NCBI RefSeq assembly: GCF_007655305.1
Contig: NZ_VLOG01000064.1
Span: 1-64,000, forward strand
From: Algoriphagus algorifonticola
Lineage (GTDB): Bacteria > Bacteroidota > Bacteroidia > Cytophagales > Cyclobacteriaceae
Direction of reading: 5' to 3'
DNA length: 64,000 nt
The number at the start of each line of letters is the position of its first letter. The stretch's first letter is position 1. Of the stretch, positions 52,683-61,826 are shown in pieces. The position numbers and the translations under genes were made by a program. A model generated the notes under the pieces. It was not told the DNA's origin, made no database searches, and worked only from the letters and a program-made list of their open reading frames with translations.

Positions 52683-53694
52683 ATGGAGCGAAGGCTCAGG
52701 TTGTGGGTGCAAAATCGCTCCTGCCATTCTTGATCAAATACTCACTTCCAGTAATTCATTCAGCCAAACTGATCCCAAGCTTTTGGTTGGTAATTCCGCC
52801 AAAGATGATGCAGCAGTATATCAGGTTTCGGAGGATATCGCAATCATCAATACCGTTGATTTTTTCACACCTATAGTCGATGACCCATTTGATTTTGGAA
52901 GAATAGCTGCGGCTAACGCCATTTCTGATGTTTATGCGATGGGAGGAAAACCAATTTTTGCCAATGCCATCTTAAGCTGGCCTGTAGAAAAACTGGCTCC
53001 CGAGCTAGCAGCAAAGGTCCTAGAAGGAGCTAAAAGTATTTGTCAAACCGCTGGAATTGAAATGGCAGGAGGGCATAGCATCGCTGCCAAAGATCCGATA
53101 TTTGGACTCTCGGTCAACGGAATAGTTCATCCGAGAAAAATAAAAACCAACAAAGGGGCAAAGGCTGGAGATCTGATTTTTTTGACCAAACCTTTGGGTA
53201 TAGGTGTTTTGGCCACTGCCCTCAGCCGTCAACAAATTAAAGAGACGGATTATAGCAACTTATTGGATACTGCCTGTAGATTAAATCAAATAGGAGCAGT
53301 TTTGGGAAATCATGAGGAAGTTCATGCTATGACAGATGTGACTGGTTTTGGATTGCTGGGCCACTTGATCGAAATGGCAGAAGGTGCAGGACTTTCTGCA
53401 GAAATAGAAATTGAAAGACTCCCCTTAATTGAAGGAATACAGGATTATATCAATCAATTCATTTTCCCTGATAATACGTACAGAAATTGGAATGCCTTTA
53501 ATGCCAAAACAAAAGGCGTGAAAGGAATGGAACTGGTCAAACTTTGCGATCCTCAGACCAGTGGTGGATTGTTGATTGCTGTTGCACAGGAGAATCAGAC
53601 TTGGTTTGAAAACACCTTACAAGCGGAAAATCAGGTAGCCTGGGAAATAGGAAAGTTTACTGAAAAACTGGATTTTACAGTAAAGGTAAGCTAG
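52654..53694 (+). CDS. selD: Selenide, water dikinase
   Basis: This enzyme makes selenophosphate from selenide and ATP. The 346-aa protein has the catalytic Cys17 and Lys20 in GSGCGCKIAP, numbering that equals E. coli SelD, and a cysteine rather than Sec/TGA at position 17. Downstream are GNSAKDDAAVYQVSED (Asp), DFFTPIVDDPFDFGRIAAANAISDVYAMGG and TDVTGFGLLGHL. It overlaps mnmH by 29 bases, so coupled translation is likely. Confidence 0.96.
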   Translation: METQATRLTEWSEGSGCGCKIAPAILDQILTSSNSFSQTDPKLLVGNSAKDDAAVYQVSEDIAIINTVDFFTPIVDDPFDFGRIAAANAISDVYAMGGKPIFANAILSWPVEKLAPELAAKVLEGAKSICQTAGIEMAGGHSIAAKDPIFGLSVNGIVHPRKIKTNKGAKAGDLIFLTKPLGIGVLATALSRQQIKETDYSNLLDTACRLNQIGAVLGNHEEVHAMTDVTGFGLLGHLIEMAEGAGLSAEIEIERLPLIEGIQDYINQFIFPDNTYRNWNAFNAKTKGVKGMELVKLCDPQTSGGLLIAVAQENQTWFENTLQAENQVAWEIGKFTEKLDFTVKVS

Positions 53695-53711
53695 GAATTC
53701 CTAGGCTTTTG
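53689..53711 (+). terminator. Possible terminator overlapping the selD stop codon
   Basis: The 14-base palindrome CTAGGAATTCCTAG, extended by AAG/GGCTT on its sides, is followed by TTTT. The selD stop codon TAG lies in its left arm. The hairpin has little loop, so its strength is uncertain. Confidence 0.4.
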
Positions 53712-53740
53712 TAACTTGATTTCAATCAAACCTAGCCAAA

Positions 53741-54640
53741 ATGAACCTCAAACTCTGCTTCCTGCTCTTTTTGCTTCCATCTTTATTTGCCATGTCCCAA
53801 GTCCCATCCACCATTGAAAGTGAATTAGTCATTTTAAATGTAAATACCCTCGAAGAAAAGGTTGTTTTGAGGGAAAAACGGCATTTTGAAGCTCCTAACT
53901 GGACCCGAGACGGAAAACATTTATTAATCAATGCTGACGGAAAGCTGGAAAAAATTGATTTGGAGGGGAATAATTTGGGGCTGGTTTTTCCGGATCAAAT
54001 TACTCAGATCAACAACGATCATGGATTGAGTTTTGATGGAAAAACCATTGTCTTCAGCAAAAATGAGGAAGGCATGGGCTCACGGATTTATACGATTCCT
54101 GCAAAAGGAGGAAAAGCCAAACTCATCACGCCCAAGTATCCGAGCTACTGGCATGGTATCAGTCCTGATGGCAAAACGCTCGTGTATTGTGCAGAACGAG
54201 ATGGGGCATGGGATGTCTGGGCGATTTCAACTCAAGGAGGCCCGGAAATCAGGCTAACTGATTCTGAAGGCTTGGACGATGGACCCGAATATTCTTATGA
54301 TGGACAATGGATCTACTTCAACAGTCACCGAACTGGCCGAATGCAAGCCTATAGAATGAAACCAGATGGGTCTAAACAAGAGCAGCTAACTTTTGATGAG
54401 CTGGATAATTGGTTCCCTCACCCATCCCCAGATAATAAGAGCGCTGTGATTATTTCCTATCTAGAAGATCAAAAGGGAGCCCATCCTTTTGGGAAGGATG
54501 TGAAGCTTCGGTTACTGGATGTGGAAAACAAAACACTCAGAGACCTTACTCCCGTTTTTTATGGAGGTCAAGGCACCATTAATGTACATTCCTGGTCTCC
54601 GGATGGAGATTGGATAGCTTTTGTGAGGTATTATCGTTAG
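53741..54640 (+). CDS. Secreted TolB-like beta-propeller protein
   Basis: This 299-aa protein with signal peptide (MNLKLCFLLFLLPSLFAMSQ) is composed of WD40-like/PD40 beta-propeller units: WTRDGKHLLINADG, SFDGKTIVFSKNEEG, SPDGKTLVYCAERDGAWDVWAI, SYDGQWIYFNSHRTGRMQ and SPDGDWIAFV. It resembles the TolB C-terminal propeller and proteins annotated as such in Bacteroidota. It probably binds a partner in the periplasm and no enzymatic motif is present. It is convergent with the DUF502 gene. Confidence 0.88.
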   Translation: MNLKLCFLLFLLPSLFAMSQVPSTIESELVILNVNTLEEKVVLREKRHFEAPNWTRDGKHLLINADGKLEKIDLEGNNLGLVFPDQITQINNDHGLSFDGKTIVFSKNEEGMGSRIYTIPAKGGKAKLITPKYPSYWHGISPDGKTLVYCAERDGAWDVWAISTQGGPEIRLTDSEGLDDGPEYSYDGQWIYFNSHRTGRMQAYRMKPDGSKQEQLTFDELDNWFPHPSPDNKSAVIISYLEDQKGAHPFGKDVKLRLLDVENKTLRDLTPVFYGGQGTINVHSWSPDGDWIAFVRYYR

Positions 54641-54668
54641 GAAAAATGAGTGTGAAATTGAACTTAAA

Positions 54669-55226
54669 TTAATGCCCCAGATTGGATACCCCACCAGAAA
54701 CCATAAACTTCATCACATCTGAGCTTTTCACTCCATGGAGAGGTTTGACCTTGTCCTTTGGAACTAAAAACACATTCCCGGACACATTATAGCTGTGTGG
54801 AAAGTAAACAGCTATCAAATCAGGTTCGCCAATCTCGGACATATCTTCCTGAGTTATAAAACCCAGTCTTGAAAGTGTATCTGATATCTGAACAATGACA
54901 GGAGAGCTAAATTTCTTTTTATCTCCCACAAAAGCCCCCATCAAATCCTTAATGGAAGTATAAAGTAGATTTACCAATGGAATCTTAAATACTCCTCTTT
55001 CAAACCATTCAAAAAAAGGTTTGGTAAAGAATAAACTTGCCAGATATCCAATAAAAGTAATCAAGCCAAGAACCATTAAGATGCCAATCCCTGGAATAGG
55101 AACAGGAATCAAATTGTCTAAGAAGACAAAAATTGCATAGATCACATAAATCGTAACGGCTAACGGAGTAATGAATAATAGTCCTCTCAGAAAGTAGGAC
55201 AGAATTCTTTTATAAGTGAATCCCAT
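54669..55226 (-). CDS. DUF502 family membrane protein
   Basis: This 185-aa protein has two transmembrane helices near the N-terminus (LLFITPLAVTIYVIYAIFVFL and ILMVLGLITFIGYLASLFF) followed by the conserved DUF502 soluble part: VPLVNLLYTSIKDLMGAF, PVIVQISDTLSRLGFITQED and VYFPHSYNVSGNVFLVPKDKV. The function of the family is not established; plant relatives (COV) affect membrane trafficking. It stands alone between convergent and co-oriented genes. Confidence 0.88.
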   Translation of the reverse strand: MGFTYKRILSYFLRGLLFITPLAVTIYVIYAIFVFLDNLIPVPIPGIGILMVLGLITFIGYLASLFFTKPFFEWFERGVFKIPLVNLLYTSIKDLMGAFVGDKKKFSSPVIVQISDTLSRLGFITQEDMSEIGEPDLIAVYFPHSYNVSGNVFLVPKDKVKPLHGVKSSDVMKFMVSGGVSNLGH

Positions 55227-55286
55227 GGATTTAGATCTTGAAAAGATTTGAATTACTAATTCATCAAGTACGAATACTCAAAGGTA

Positions 55287-55913
55287 TCAATCCAGCAATT
55301 TAATCTTCACACTTCTATAAAAAATCACTGATTCTGGATCATGGGCTTGCAAAGCAATGGTTCCCTTATCAAACTTCTTCTCTCCAGCGTTGGCAGGCCT
55401 GTCGGCATCCTCAGACTCATCATATTCCATTACTACCTGATCATTGATTTTGACAGTAGCCTGATCTCCTTTGACTATAATGTGGTAAGTATACCATTCG
55501 CCATCATTTACATAGACTTCTCTTACATCATTGAAAGAATAAAGGCTTCCTGATTTTCTCCAGTCAGAATGTGATTGATTGACTTGCACTTCATATCCTT
55601 TTTCAGGCCAACCTTTTTCTTGGTAAGCAGTATGGATAAAAATTCCTGAATTGGCTTTAGGCATTGTTTTCACCTCTACCATCAATTCAAAATTCTCAAA
55701 TTCATGATCTCCCACCGGTCCCACATAAAAAGCATGTGCTCTGGGTCCATCCACTTTAATTACGCCGTCCATTACTTGAAAGGAATTCGGATTTTCAGAT
55801 ACTTCCCATCCATCCAGATTCTTCCCGTTGAATAATTCAATCCATTCTGTCGATTGAGCAAATGATAAAGAGCAAATGAGCAGAAAGGTTAAAAATAAGT
55901 TTAGTTTTTTCAT
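55287..55913 (-). CDS. DUF1080 (3-keto-disaccharide hydrolase-like) secreted protein
   Basis: This 208-aa protein with signal peptide (MKKLNLFLTFLLICSLSFA) has the DUF1080/LamG-like jellyroll fold, starting with WIELFNGKNLDGWEVSENPNSFQVMDGVIKVDG and having ENFELMVEVKTMPKANSGIFIHT near 80. The C-terminus has GTIALQAHDPESVIFYRSVKIK, another family mark. Such proteins act on 3-keto sugars or bind glycans in Bacteroidota and Planctomycetes. There is no oxidoreductase or susCD partner nearby, so the substrate is unknown. Confidence 0.9.
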   Translation of the reverse strand: MKKLNLFLTFLLICSLSFAQSTEWIELFNGKNLDGWEVSENPNSFQVMDGVIKVDGPRAHAFYVGPVGDHEFENFELMVEVKTMPKANSGIFIHTAYQEKGWPEKGYEVQVNQSHSDWRKSGSLYSFNDVREVYVNDGEWYTYHIIVKGDQATVKINDQVVMEYDESEDADRPANAGEKKFDKGTIALQAHDPESVIFYRSVKIKLLD

Positions 55914-56071
55914 CTGTTTATAAATTGTTTTTTAGAGGTCAGATGGAATGCCCAGGAAAATAATCCCCCTGTGTGAGATTTTTCCTAATGGGCATTTCAT
56001 AGGGATACAATTTAGGTTTGATGTATGAATATACGATCACAATCAGCAGCTCTCCAAACCGCTGAAAAAAC

Positions 56072-56106
56072 AAAAAAGGCTCTGAATTTCTCCAGAGCCT
56101 TTTCTT
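56072..56106 (-). terminator. Terminator of the nqr operon
   Basis: An 11-bp stem AAAAGGCTCTG/CAGAGCCTTTT (56074-56084 with 56093-56103) has A/T runs on both sides. It sits 16-48 bases after the nqrE stop codon, closing the operon without an nqrF. The 208-base spacer otherwise holds no gene. Confidence 0.87.
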
Positions 56107-56121
56107 ATCAATTTGATGATT

Positions 56122-56733
56122 TTATAAGTCTATTCCCATGAAAGACATGAAAGCTATCCCCATCAAACCAGTTAGAAGCATGGTAATTCCCAAGCCTTTC
56201 AAACCGTTTGGTACATGAGAATACTTTAACTTCTCTCTAATCGCTGCCAAAGCAACAATTGCAAGGAAGAAACCTGTACCAGAACCGAAACCGTAAACAG
56301 CTGATTCAGCCAAGGTATAATCTCTTTGTGCCATGAAAAGGGAACCACCCAAGATCGCACAGTTTACAGCAATCAAAGGCAAGAAGATACCCAATGCACC
56401 ATACAATGCTGGAGCGAACTTTTCTACCACCATTTCTACCAACTGAACCATCGCAGCGATGATCGCGATAAACATGATAAATCGAAGGAAAGTCAAGTCA
56501 ATAGAAGCCAACTCAGCATTCACCCAAGTCAAAGCTCCTTCTTTCAATACAAATTCATTCAAAAGCCAGTTGACAGGGACAGTCACAGTCAAAACGAAAA
56601 TAACTGCTGCACCCAAGCCTAGCGCTGTACTTACTTTTTTGGAAACGGCCAAGAAAGAACACATTCCGAGGAAGTAAGCGAAAACCATGTTGTCGATAAA
56701 GATCGACCGAATTCCTAAATTAAATAATTCCAT
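56122..56733 (-). CDS. nqrE: Na+-translocating NADH:quinone reductase subunit E
   Basis: This 203-aa membrane subunit of the Nqr complex has six helices, with [20 protein letters not shown] and [17 protein letters not shown] holding conserved cysteines (Cys26 and Cys120 region) that line the membrane Fe-S site with NqrD. The C-terminal helices ([30 protein letters not shown]) match the family. It is last in the operon and 15 bases after nqrD. Confidence 0.96.
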   Translation of the reverse strand: MELFNLGIRSIFIDNMVFAYFLGMCSFLAVSKKVSTALGLGAAVIFVLTVTVPVNWLLNEFVLKEGALTWVNAELASIDLTFLRFIMFIAIIAAMVQLVEMVVEKFAPALYGALGIFLPLIAVNCAILGGSLFMAQRDYTLAESAVYGFGSGTGFFLAIVALAAIREKLKYSHVPNGLKGLGITMLLTGLMGIAFMSFMGIDL

Positions 56734-56748
56734 TTCTTCTATCGGATT

Positions 56749-57432
56749 TTAGTGTTCAACATAACCTGTTTTGGTACGCTGTACCCAAATGATCAAACCT
56801 AGGATGATGAAAGCTCCAACAGGAGATACCATCAGACCATTGGTAGCTAAAGAGAAGTCATCTCCAAAGATTCCTGACACATAATCGAAAACCGGAATTC
56901 CGAATACAGAACCTGATCCCCAAAGCTCTCTGAAGAAAGCTACTGTCAAAATAATCCAAGAGTATCCTAAAGCAGACCCAAAGCCATCCAAAATAGAATC
57001 GTAAGGCTTGTTACCCAAAGCAAACGCTTCCAAACGACCCATTACGATGCAGTTGGTAATAATCAAACCTACGAATACAGAAAGCTCTTTATACATATCG
57101 TAAGCGAAAGCTCTCAAAATTTCAGAAACAAGCGTTACCAAGGTAGCTACAACGGCCAACTGAACGATGATACGTACTCGACTAGGAATGGTGTTTCTTA
57201 ATAGTGAAATGGTCAAGTTGGCCATTACTACTACGAAAATTACCGAAATCGCCATTACCAAAGTTGGCTTCATTTGAGTAGTCACCGCCAAAGCAGAACA
57301 GATTCCCAATACCTGAATGGTGATTGGGTTATCATCTACCAAAGGATCACTTATTAATTTTTTGCGGCGCTTGGAAAGAAGAGCCTCTGAAGGCTTTTTC
57401 TCAATCGCTTTTTCTACAGTTTCAGCACTCAT
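56749..57432 (-). CDS. nqrD: Na+-translocating NADH:quinone reductase subunit D
   Basis: This 227-aa membrane subunit has six helices, with PITIQVLGICSALAVTTQMKPTLVMAIS and LIITNCIVMGRLEAFALGNKPYDSILDGFGSALGYSW carrying the two family cysteines (near 46 and 130). A charged N-terminal extension of about 25 residues (EKAIEKKPSEALLSKRRKKL) precedes the first helix, longer than in Vibrio NqrD. It lies between nqrC and nqrE. Confidence 0.95.
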   Translation of the reverse strand: MSAETVEKAIEKKPSEALLSKRRKKLISDPLVDDNPITIQVLGICSALAVTTQMKPTLVMAISVIFVVVMANLTISLLRNTIPSRVRIIVQLAVVATLVTLVSEILRAFAYDMYKELSVFVGLIITNCIVMGRLEAFALGNKPYDSILDGFGSALGYSWIILTVAFFRELWGSGSVFGIPVFDYVSGIFGDDFSLATNGLMVSPVGAFIILGLIIWVQRTKTGYVEH

Positions 57433-57461
57433 TAGTATAAAATTCTTGAGTTGAATAATGA

Positions 57462-58229
57462 TTAAAATGCAGCAGCCATCGCCTTAGAACCTTTCTTAGA
57501 TTCTATATAGGCTTTATAATGACCTAGGTAATTTTGCAACATGGTATTTACTCCGTTGCCGGTAATAGTTGCTCCTGACATGCCATCTACTTGGTGAGGA
57601 TTGTCAGAATAGTCTTTGCCTTCTCCTTTTTGCATGGAAACGGCTACCAATTCCCCAGATTCATTGAAAATTTCTTTTCCTACATATCTTTCCTGCACCC
57701 CAGGTTCGGTAATTCTAGCCCCTAAACCTGGAGTTTCACCAGCGTGAGCCATGGTAATACCACCTACAGTATTCATATCTGTATCTAAGGCCAAATATCC
57801 CCAGATGGCATCCCATAATCCAGCTCCATATAATGGGAAAATATAAGATTCCACAGCTTCTGAATCTCCTTCTTTATGGAAAATGAAAACAGGATAAAGA
57901 CGTTGGTCAGCAGGCTTTTTATAATTCTTAGCAATGTCAACCGTTTCCGCAGATACGGCTACCCCACCCTGCTCTTTTACTTCCTGTCCATTGATATCCA
58001 CCACGGTGGAAGAAATTCTATTGGTATAGAAGGCATTTACTTCTTCTGGTGACATAGCGTCGATCTCTTCTCCTGGGATAACTGCCCCCAGAATCTGCTT
58101 CTTTTTATCCAAAGCTTCAGCTTCTCTTTGCATAGGACCCAAAACCTGGGAAGTACCTGAAAGAAGCAAGCCAAGAACTACGGTCAGAATGACCGAGAAT
58201 GTGATGATATAAGCGTTAGACTGTTGCAC
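57462..58229 (-). CDS. nqrC: Na+-translocating NADH:quinone reductase subunit C
   Basis: This 255-aa subunit has one N-terminal membrane helix (YIITFSVILTVVLGLLLSG) and a periplasmic FMN domain. The covalent flavin attachment motif SGATIT near residue 218 is present (VDGMSGATITGNGV), with the Thr expected to carry FMN added by ApbE. Other marks are GLWDAIWGYLALD and HAGETPGLGARI. The start overlaps the end of nqrB by 14 bases. Confidence 0.95.
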   Translation of the reverse strand: MQQSNAYIITFSVILTVVLGLLLSGTSQVLGPMQREAEALDKKKQILGAVIPGEEIDAMSPEEVNAFYTNRISSTVVDINGQEVKEQGGVAVSAETVDIAKNYKKPADQRLYPVFIFHKEGDSEAVESYIFPLYGAGLWDAIWGYLALDTDMNTVGGITMAHAGETPGLGARITEPGVQERYVGKEIFNESGELVAVSMQKGEGKDYSDNPHQVDGMSGATITGNGVNTMLQNYLGHYKAYIESKKGSKAMAAAF

Positions 58230-59430
58230 GTTGTAACCTCCTTGTTTTGTTTGCTTTTACTACATAATAGTCGATCAGAGGAGCGAAAACGTTCATAAAT
58301 AGAACGGCTAGCATGATACCCTCTGGATAGGCTGGGTTTGTAACTCGAATGATCACTGTCAAGAAACCTATCAATAATCCATAAATCCATTTACCGGTTT
58401 CTGTCTGTGATGCTGAAACAGGGTCAGTTGCCATAAATACGATACCAAATGCTAATCCTCCCATCACCCAGTGATATTGAGGAGGCATTGCCATGTATTC
58501 ATTTACAGCAAAAAGATTCATGACGAATCCCATGATGTATGCTCCTGCGAATCCGGAAACAATAATCTTCCAGCTTGCTACTCCTGTACCGATCAAAATC
58601 AAAGCTCCAACCAATGCCATCAATGTGGAAGTCTCCCCGATTGAACCAGGAATCCATCCCATAAACATGTTAGCGAAGCTGAACATATCTGAACCTAGTG
58701 CAGTGTTGTGACTCGCTAGAGCTTCAGTCACAGGAACACCATCTACTCCGGCATTATAAGCAACAGCCAAGGCAGTTGCTCCTGAGAAACCGTCGACAGC
58801 TGCCTTATCTCCTAAATAAGTCCAGACTTGGTCACCTGAAATCTGTGCAGGATAAGCAAAGTATAAGAATGCTCTTGCTGTCATAGCCACGTTCAGGATA
58901 TTCATCCCCGTACCTCCAAAAACTTCTTTTGCAATAACTACGGCGAAGACTGTAGCCAAGGCAACTTGCCATAGTGGGGTAGAAGCAGGAACAACCAACG
59001 GAATTAACATACCCGTCACCAGGAAGCCTTCGTTGATAGGGTGCTTTCTAATCACAGCAAATGTAGCCTCCACCAAACCACCGGCAGCATAAGCTACAAT
59101 AATGATTGGAAGAACCAATTGCAAACCGATTAGGGCTTTATCTCCGAAATTTTCCCACAAACCTGCTGTTTCACCAGTGGCCAACAAACTTTGATGCCCA
59201 ACGTTGTAAATACCAAACAACAAGCAAGGAATCATAGCCACCACTACAGTGATCATCATTCGCTTCAGGTCAATGGCATCCTTTACTTGGGCACCTTTGA
59301 TTCCTGTGGTATGATTTGGTGAGAAAAGAAAGGTCTCACCCGCCTCAAATGCGTAATATAAACTTTCAAGCTTGCCCCCTTTTTCAAAAAGAGGCTTCTG
59401 CTTGTCCATTAAATCTCTTAGAAACTTCAT
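58216..59430 (-). CDS. nqrB: Na+-translocating NADH:quinone reductase subunit B
   Basis: This 404-aa multi-span subunit carries the covalent FMN (SGATAL in AVDGFSGATALAVAYN, near residue 210) and binds the quinone and riboflavin side. N-terminal marker AFEAGETFLFSPNHTTGIKGAQVKDAIDLKRMM and C-terminal ATDPVSASQTETGKWIYGLLIGFLTVIIRVTNPAYPEG are as in the family. It begins five bases after nqrA. Confidence 0.96.
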   Translation of the reverse strand: MKFLRDLMDKQKPLFEKGGKLESLYYAFEAGETFLFSPNHTTGIKGAQVKDAIDLKRMMITVVVAMIPCLLFGIYNVGHQSLLATGETAGLWENFGDKALIGLQLVLPIIIVAYAAGGLVEATFAVIRKHPINEGFLVTGMLIPLVVPASTPLWQVALATVFAVVIAKEVFGGTGMNILNVAMTARAFLYFAYPAQISGDQVWTYLGDKAAVDGFSGATALAVAYNAGVDGVPVTEALASHNTALGSDMFSFANMFMGWIPGSIGETSTLMALVGALILIGTGVASWKIIVSGFAGAYIMGFVMNLFAVNEYMAMPPQYHWVMGGLAFGIVFMATDPVSASQTETGKWIYGLLIGFLTVIIRVTNPAYPEGIMLAVLFMNVFAPLIDYYVVKANKTRRLQRATV

Positions 59431-59435
59431 ATGGA

Positions 59436-60791
59436 TTAACTGTATTGGATTAATTCTATACCTTTTCTTACCAACTCCTGCACAGGATGCTTGGACACAT
59501 CGACAAATTCACAAAGTGCCAAATCCTCTTCTACGATCTCATAGATTCCCAATTCTTCCATTTCATCAAAATCTTCTGCCATGATGGCTTTCAATAAATA
59601 AACTGGAAGAATATCCATCGGAGTTACTGATTCAAACACACCGGTTTGAACAAATGCTCTTTCCTCTCCTCTAGCATTAGAGTCAAGTACATATTCTTTG
59701 TTTGGTTTTAGGAAGGAAAGTAAGCCTAAAGCTCTGTGATAGCTTAGCTTTTCGGTAGTAGGCTTCGCCCAACCTAAAAACTCATAGTAATCTCCTTCAG
59801 GGATTACAGTGATCTGGTTGTGATAGAAACCTAAATAACCTTCCATTGAGATTTTCTCTCCTGTCAATACATTGCCAGAGATCACTCTAACATGCCCACT
59901 GTTCAAATTTCCTTTTACAAAAGTGGACACACAAGCTCCAGCCTTTGTTTTCACGTAGGCAGTTTTAGTCAATTCTGAACCAGTGATAGCGATGACTTTA
60001 GAAGCATCAAATACACCATTCACTATCAATTTACCGATCTGTATTACCCCTGCCGGAGAAATAGTCCAAGCAATTTCACCCTTGTTGATAGGGTCTAGGT
60101 GATGAATCTGCACACCCACATTGCCTGCAGGATGTGGACCGGAGAATTGATTGATCTGAACACCTTTAGCCTGTGAGAAAATCGAAGGAATTGACTTAGA
60201 GCCATCCACATTGAGGTGAATTTTTCCATCAGTCAATTTCGCCAAAGCGTCCAAACCTGCCTGAAAATAGGAATCTTCACCTTGAAGGGTGAATCCCAAA
60301 TCAGGAGCCAATGGATGCGTATCAAAAGCAGAAATGAAAATAGCCTTTGGAGTATCTGCCGGATTAGCTACAACTCCAAATGGACGCTGAATCAAATTTG
60401 GCCAAACTCCGCTTTGGGTTAGTTTTTGGACTAGAGATTCTCTATCGATAGAGGCTAGGTTGATTTTACCCAGATCTTCAAAAGAGTTTTCTTTATCCGC
60501 CAAAATTTTGATTTCGAGTAGCTTTCGCTTTTCACCCCTTTTGACTTCAACGATTTCACCTGATACCGGCGCCACGTACATGACTTGGTCCAAGGCCTTA
60601 TCGAACAGGATTGGAGTACCAGCCTTCACTGCATCTCCCTCATTGACAAGTACTTTTGGTCTTTGAAGACCAATAAAGTCTGTCGGCTTAATTGCGAAGG
60701 TTTGAGCGGGAGCAAAATCAGCCAGCTCTTGCTTAGCCTTTCCTGCCAGGTTGATGTCAAAACCTTTCTTAAGCTTCACTATTTTAGACAT
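59436..60791 (-). CDS. nqrA: Na+-translocating NADH:quinone reductase subunit A
   Basis: This peripheral cytosolic subunit helps bind quinone. The ATG at 60791 gives the family start MSKIVKLKKGFDINLAGKA (451 aa); a 13-residue extension upstream (from 60830) is not conserved. Landmarks are VKAGTPILFDKALDQVMYVAPVSGEIVEVKRGEKRKLLEIKI near 60, FVSAFDTHPLAPDLGF-like and the C-terminal EEDLALCEFVDVSKHPVQELVRKGIELI. It is first gene of nqrABCDE. The spacer to ispH has no visible terminator. Confidence 0.95.
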   Translation of the reverse strand: MSKIVKLKKGFDINLAGKAKQELADFAPAQTFAIKPTDFIGLQRPKVLVNEGDAVKAGTPILFDKALDQVMYVAPVSGEIVEVKRGEKRKLLEIKILADKENSFEDLGKINLASIDRESLVQKLTQSGVWPNLIQRPFGVVANPADTPKAIFISAFDTHPLAPDLGFTLQGEDSYFQAGLDALAKLTDGKIHLNVDGSKSIPSIFSQAKGVQINQFSGPHPAGNVGVQIHHLDPINKGEIAWTISPAGVIQIGKLIVNGVFDASKVIAITGSELTKTAYVKTKAGACVSTFVKGNLNSGHVRVISGNVLTGEKISMEGYLGFYHNQITVIPEGDYYEFLGWAKPTTEKLSYHRALGLLSFLKPNKEYVLDSNARGEERAFVQTGVFESVTPMDILPVYLLKAIMAEDFDEMEELGIYEIVEEDLALCEFVDVSKHPVQELVRKGIELIQYS

Positions 60792-60929
60792 ATCTGTTTT
60801 TGAACTATGAGCTTTTGAAAAACGCCCCAAATCTAATAAATAACCTCTTTATTTATAGAGTATCTGGAAGTTTATCTTTGAATTTCTTATAGAAAGTTTC
60901 CCTTTGATTCCAAAAGGTAGATTTATGGT

Positions 60930-61826
60930 TTAAGCTAGCAATGCATTCTCTTCCATAGATTCCAAGTGGCTTTTAACTTGCTCCATCAGCCACATGGGAG
61001 TAGAAGTGGCTCCGCAGATTCCAACTTTATCTGTTGGCTGAAACCAGTCTGGATCCATTTCTGTTTCGTTTTCTATGAAATAACTTCTGGGATTTTCACT
61101 CAAACAAACTTGGTAAAGTGCTTTACCATTTGAGCTTTTTTTACCGGAAACAAATAAAATCACATCATTTTCTTGCGCAAATCGCTGAAGCTGAGGCTCT
61201 CGGTTAGAAACCTGTCGACAGATTGAATCATTTGCATTGAAATCCACTTCTGTCAATTCACCTTTGGCCGCTTTAATTCTCTCTTCAATTTTTTGAGAAA
61301 GCTCATAAAAGCCTTTGGTACTTTTTGTGGTCTGACTGAAAAGTGTAACCGGCTTATTAAAATCGATTTTCTCCAAATCTGCATCTTCCATCACAACGAT
61401 GGCCTTTTCCAAGGTTTGACCAGTCAAGCCAATCACTTCTGCATGTCCTTTTTTTCCATAAATTACAATTTGGCCATTCTCCCGCTCCATTTTATCAAAG
61501 GCGGTTTTGACACGATGCTGCAATTTTAGGACTACAGGACAAGATGCATCAATCAGCTCTATGTTGTTTTCTATGGCAGTTTTATAAGTCTCCGGGGGTT
61601 CACCGTGGGCACGGATCAATACTTTGCAATCACTCAATTCAGACAATTGATCTCTATCTATCACCACTAGGCCCTTTTCAGCGAGACGCTTGACCTCCAT
61701 ATCATTATGAACGATATCTCCCAGGCAATAGAGTTTTTCTGATTGCTCCATTTCATCCTCTGCCATTTTGATGGCAAATTCTACTCCAAAGCAATAGCCT
61801 GAATTCTTATCGATGGTTACTTGCAT
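60930..61826 (-). CDS. ispH: 4-hydroxy-3-methylbut-2-enyl diphosphate reductase
   Basis: This is the last enzyme of the non-mevalonate pathway, which makes IPP and DMAPP using a [4Fe-4S] cluster. The three cluster cysteines are visible: Cys12 (NSGYCFGVE), the DASCPVVLKLQHRV Cys near 87, and NDSICRQVSNRE near 200. RAHGEPPE and SSNGKALYQV are present too. The ATG at 61826 (298 aa, MQVTIDKNSG) is preferred over the longer frame. It overlaps the end of cmk by 20 bases. Confidence 0.96.
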   Translation of the reverse strand: MQVTIDKNSGYCFGVEFAIKMAEDEMEQSEKLYCLGDIVHNDMEVKRLAEKGLVVIDRDQLSELSDCKVLIRAHGEPPETYKTAIENNIELIDASCPVVLKLQHRVKTAFDKMERENGQIVIYGKKGHAEVIGLTGQTLEKAIVVMEDADLEKIDFNKPVTLFSQTTKSTKGFYELSQKIEERIKAAKGELTEVDFNANDSICRQVSNREPQLQRFAQENDVILFVSGKKSSNGKALYQVCLSENPRSYFIENETEMDPDWFQPTDKVGICGATSTPMWLMEQVKSHLESMEENALLA

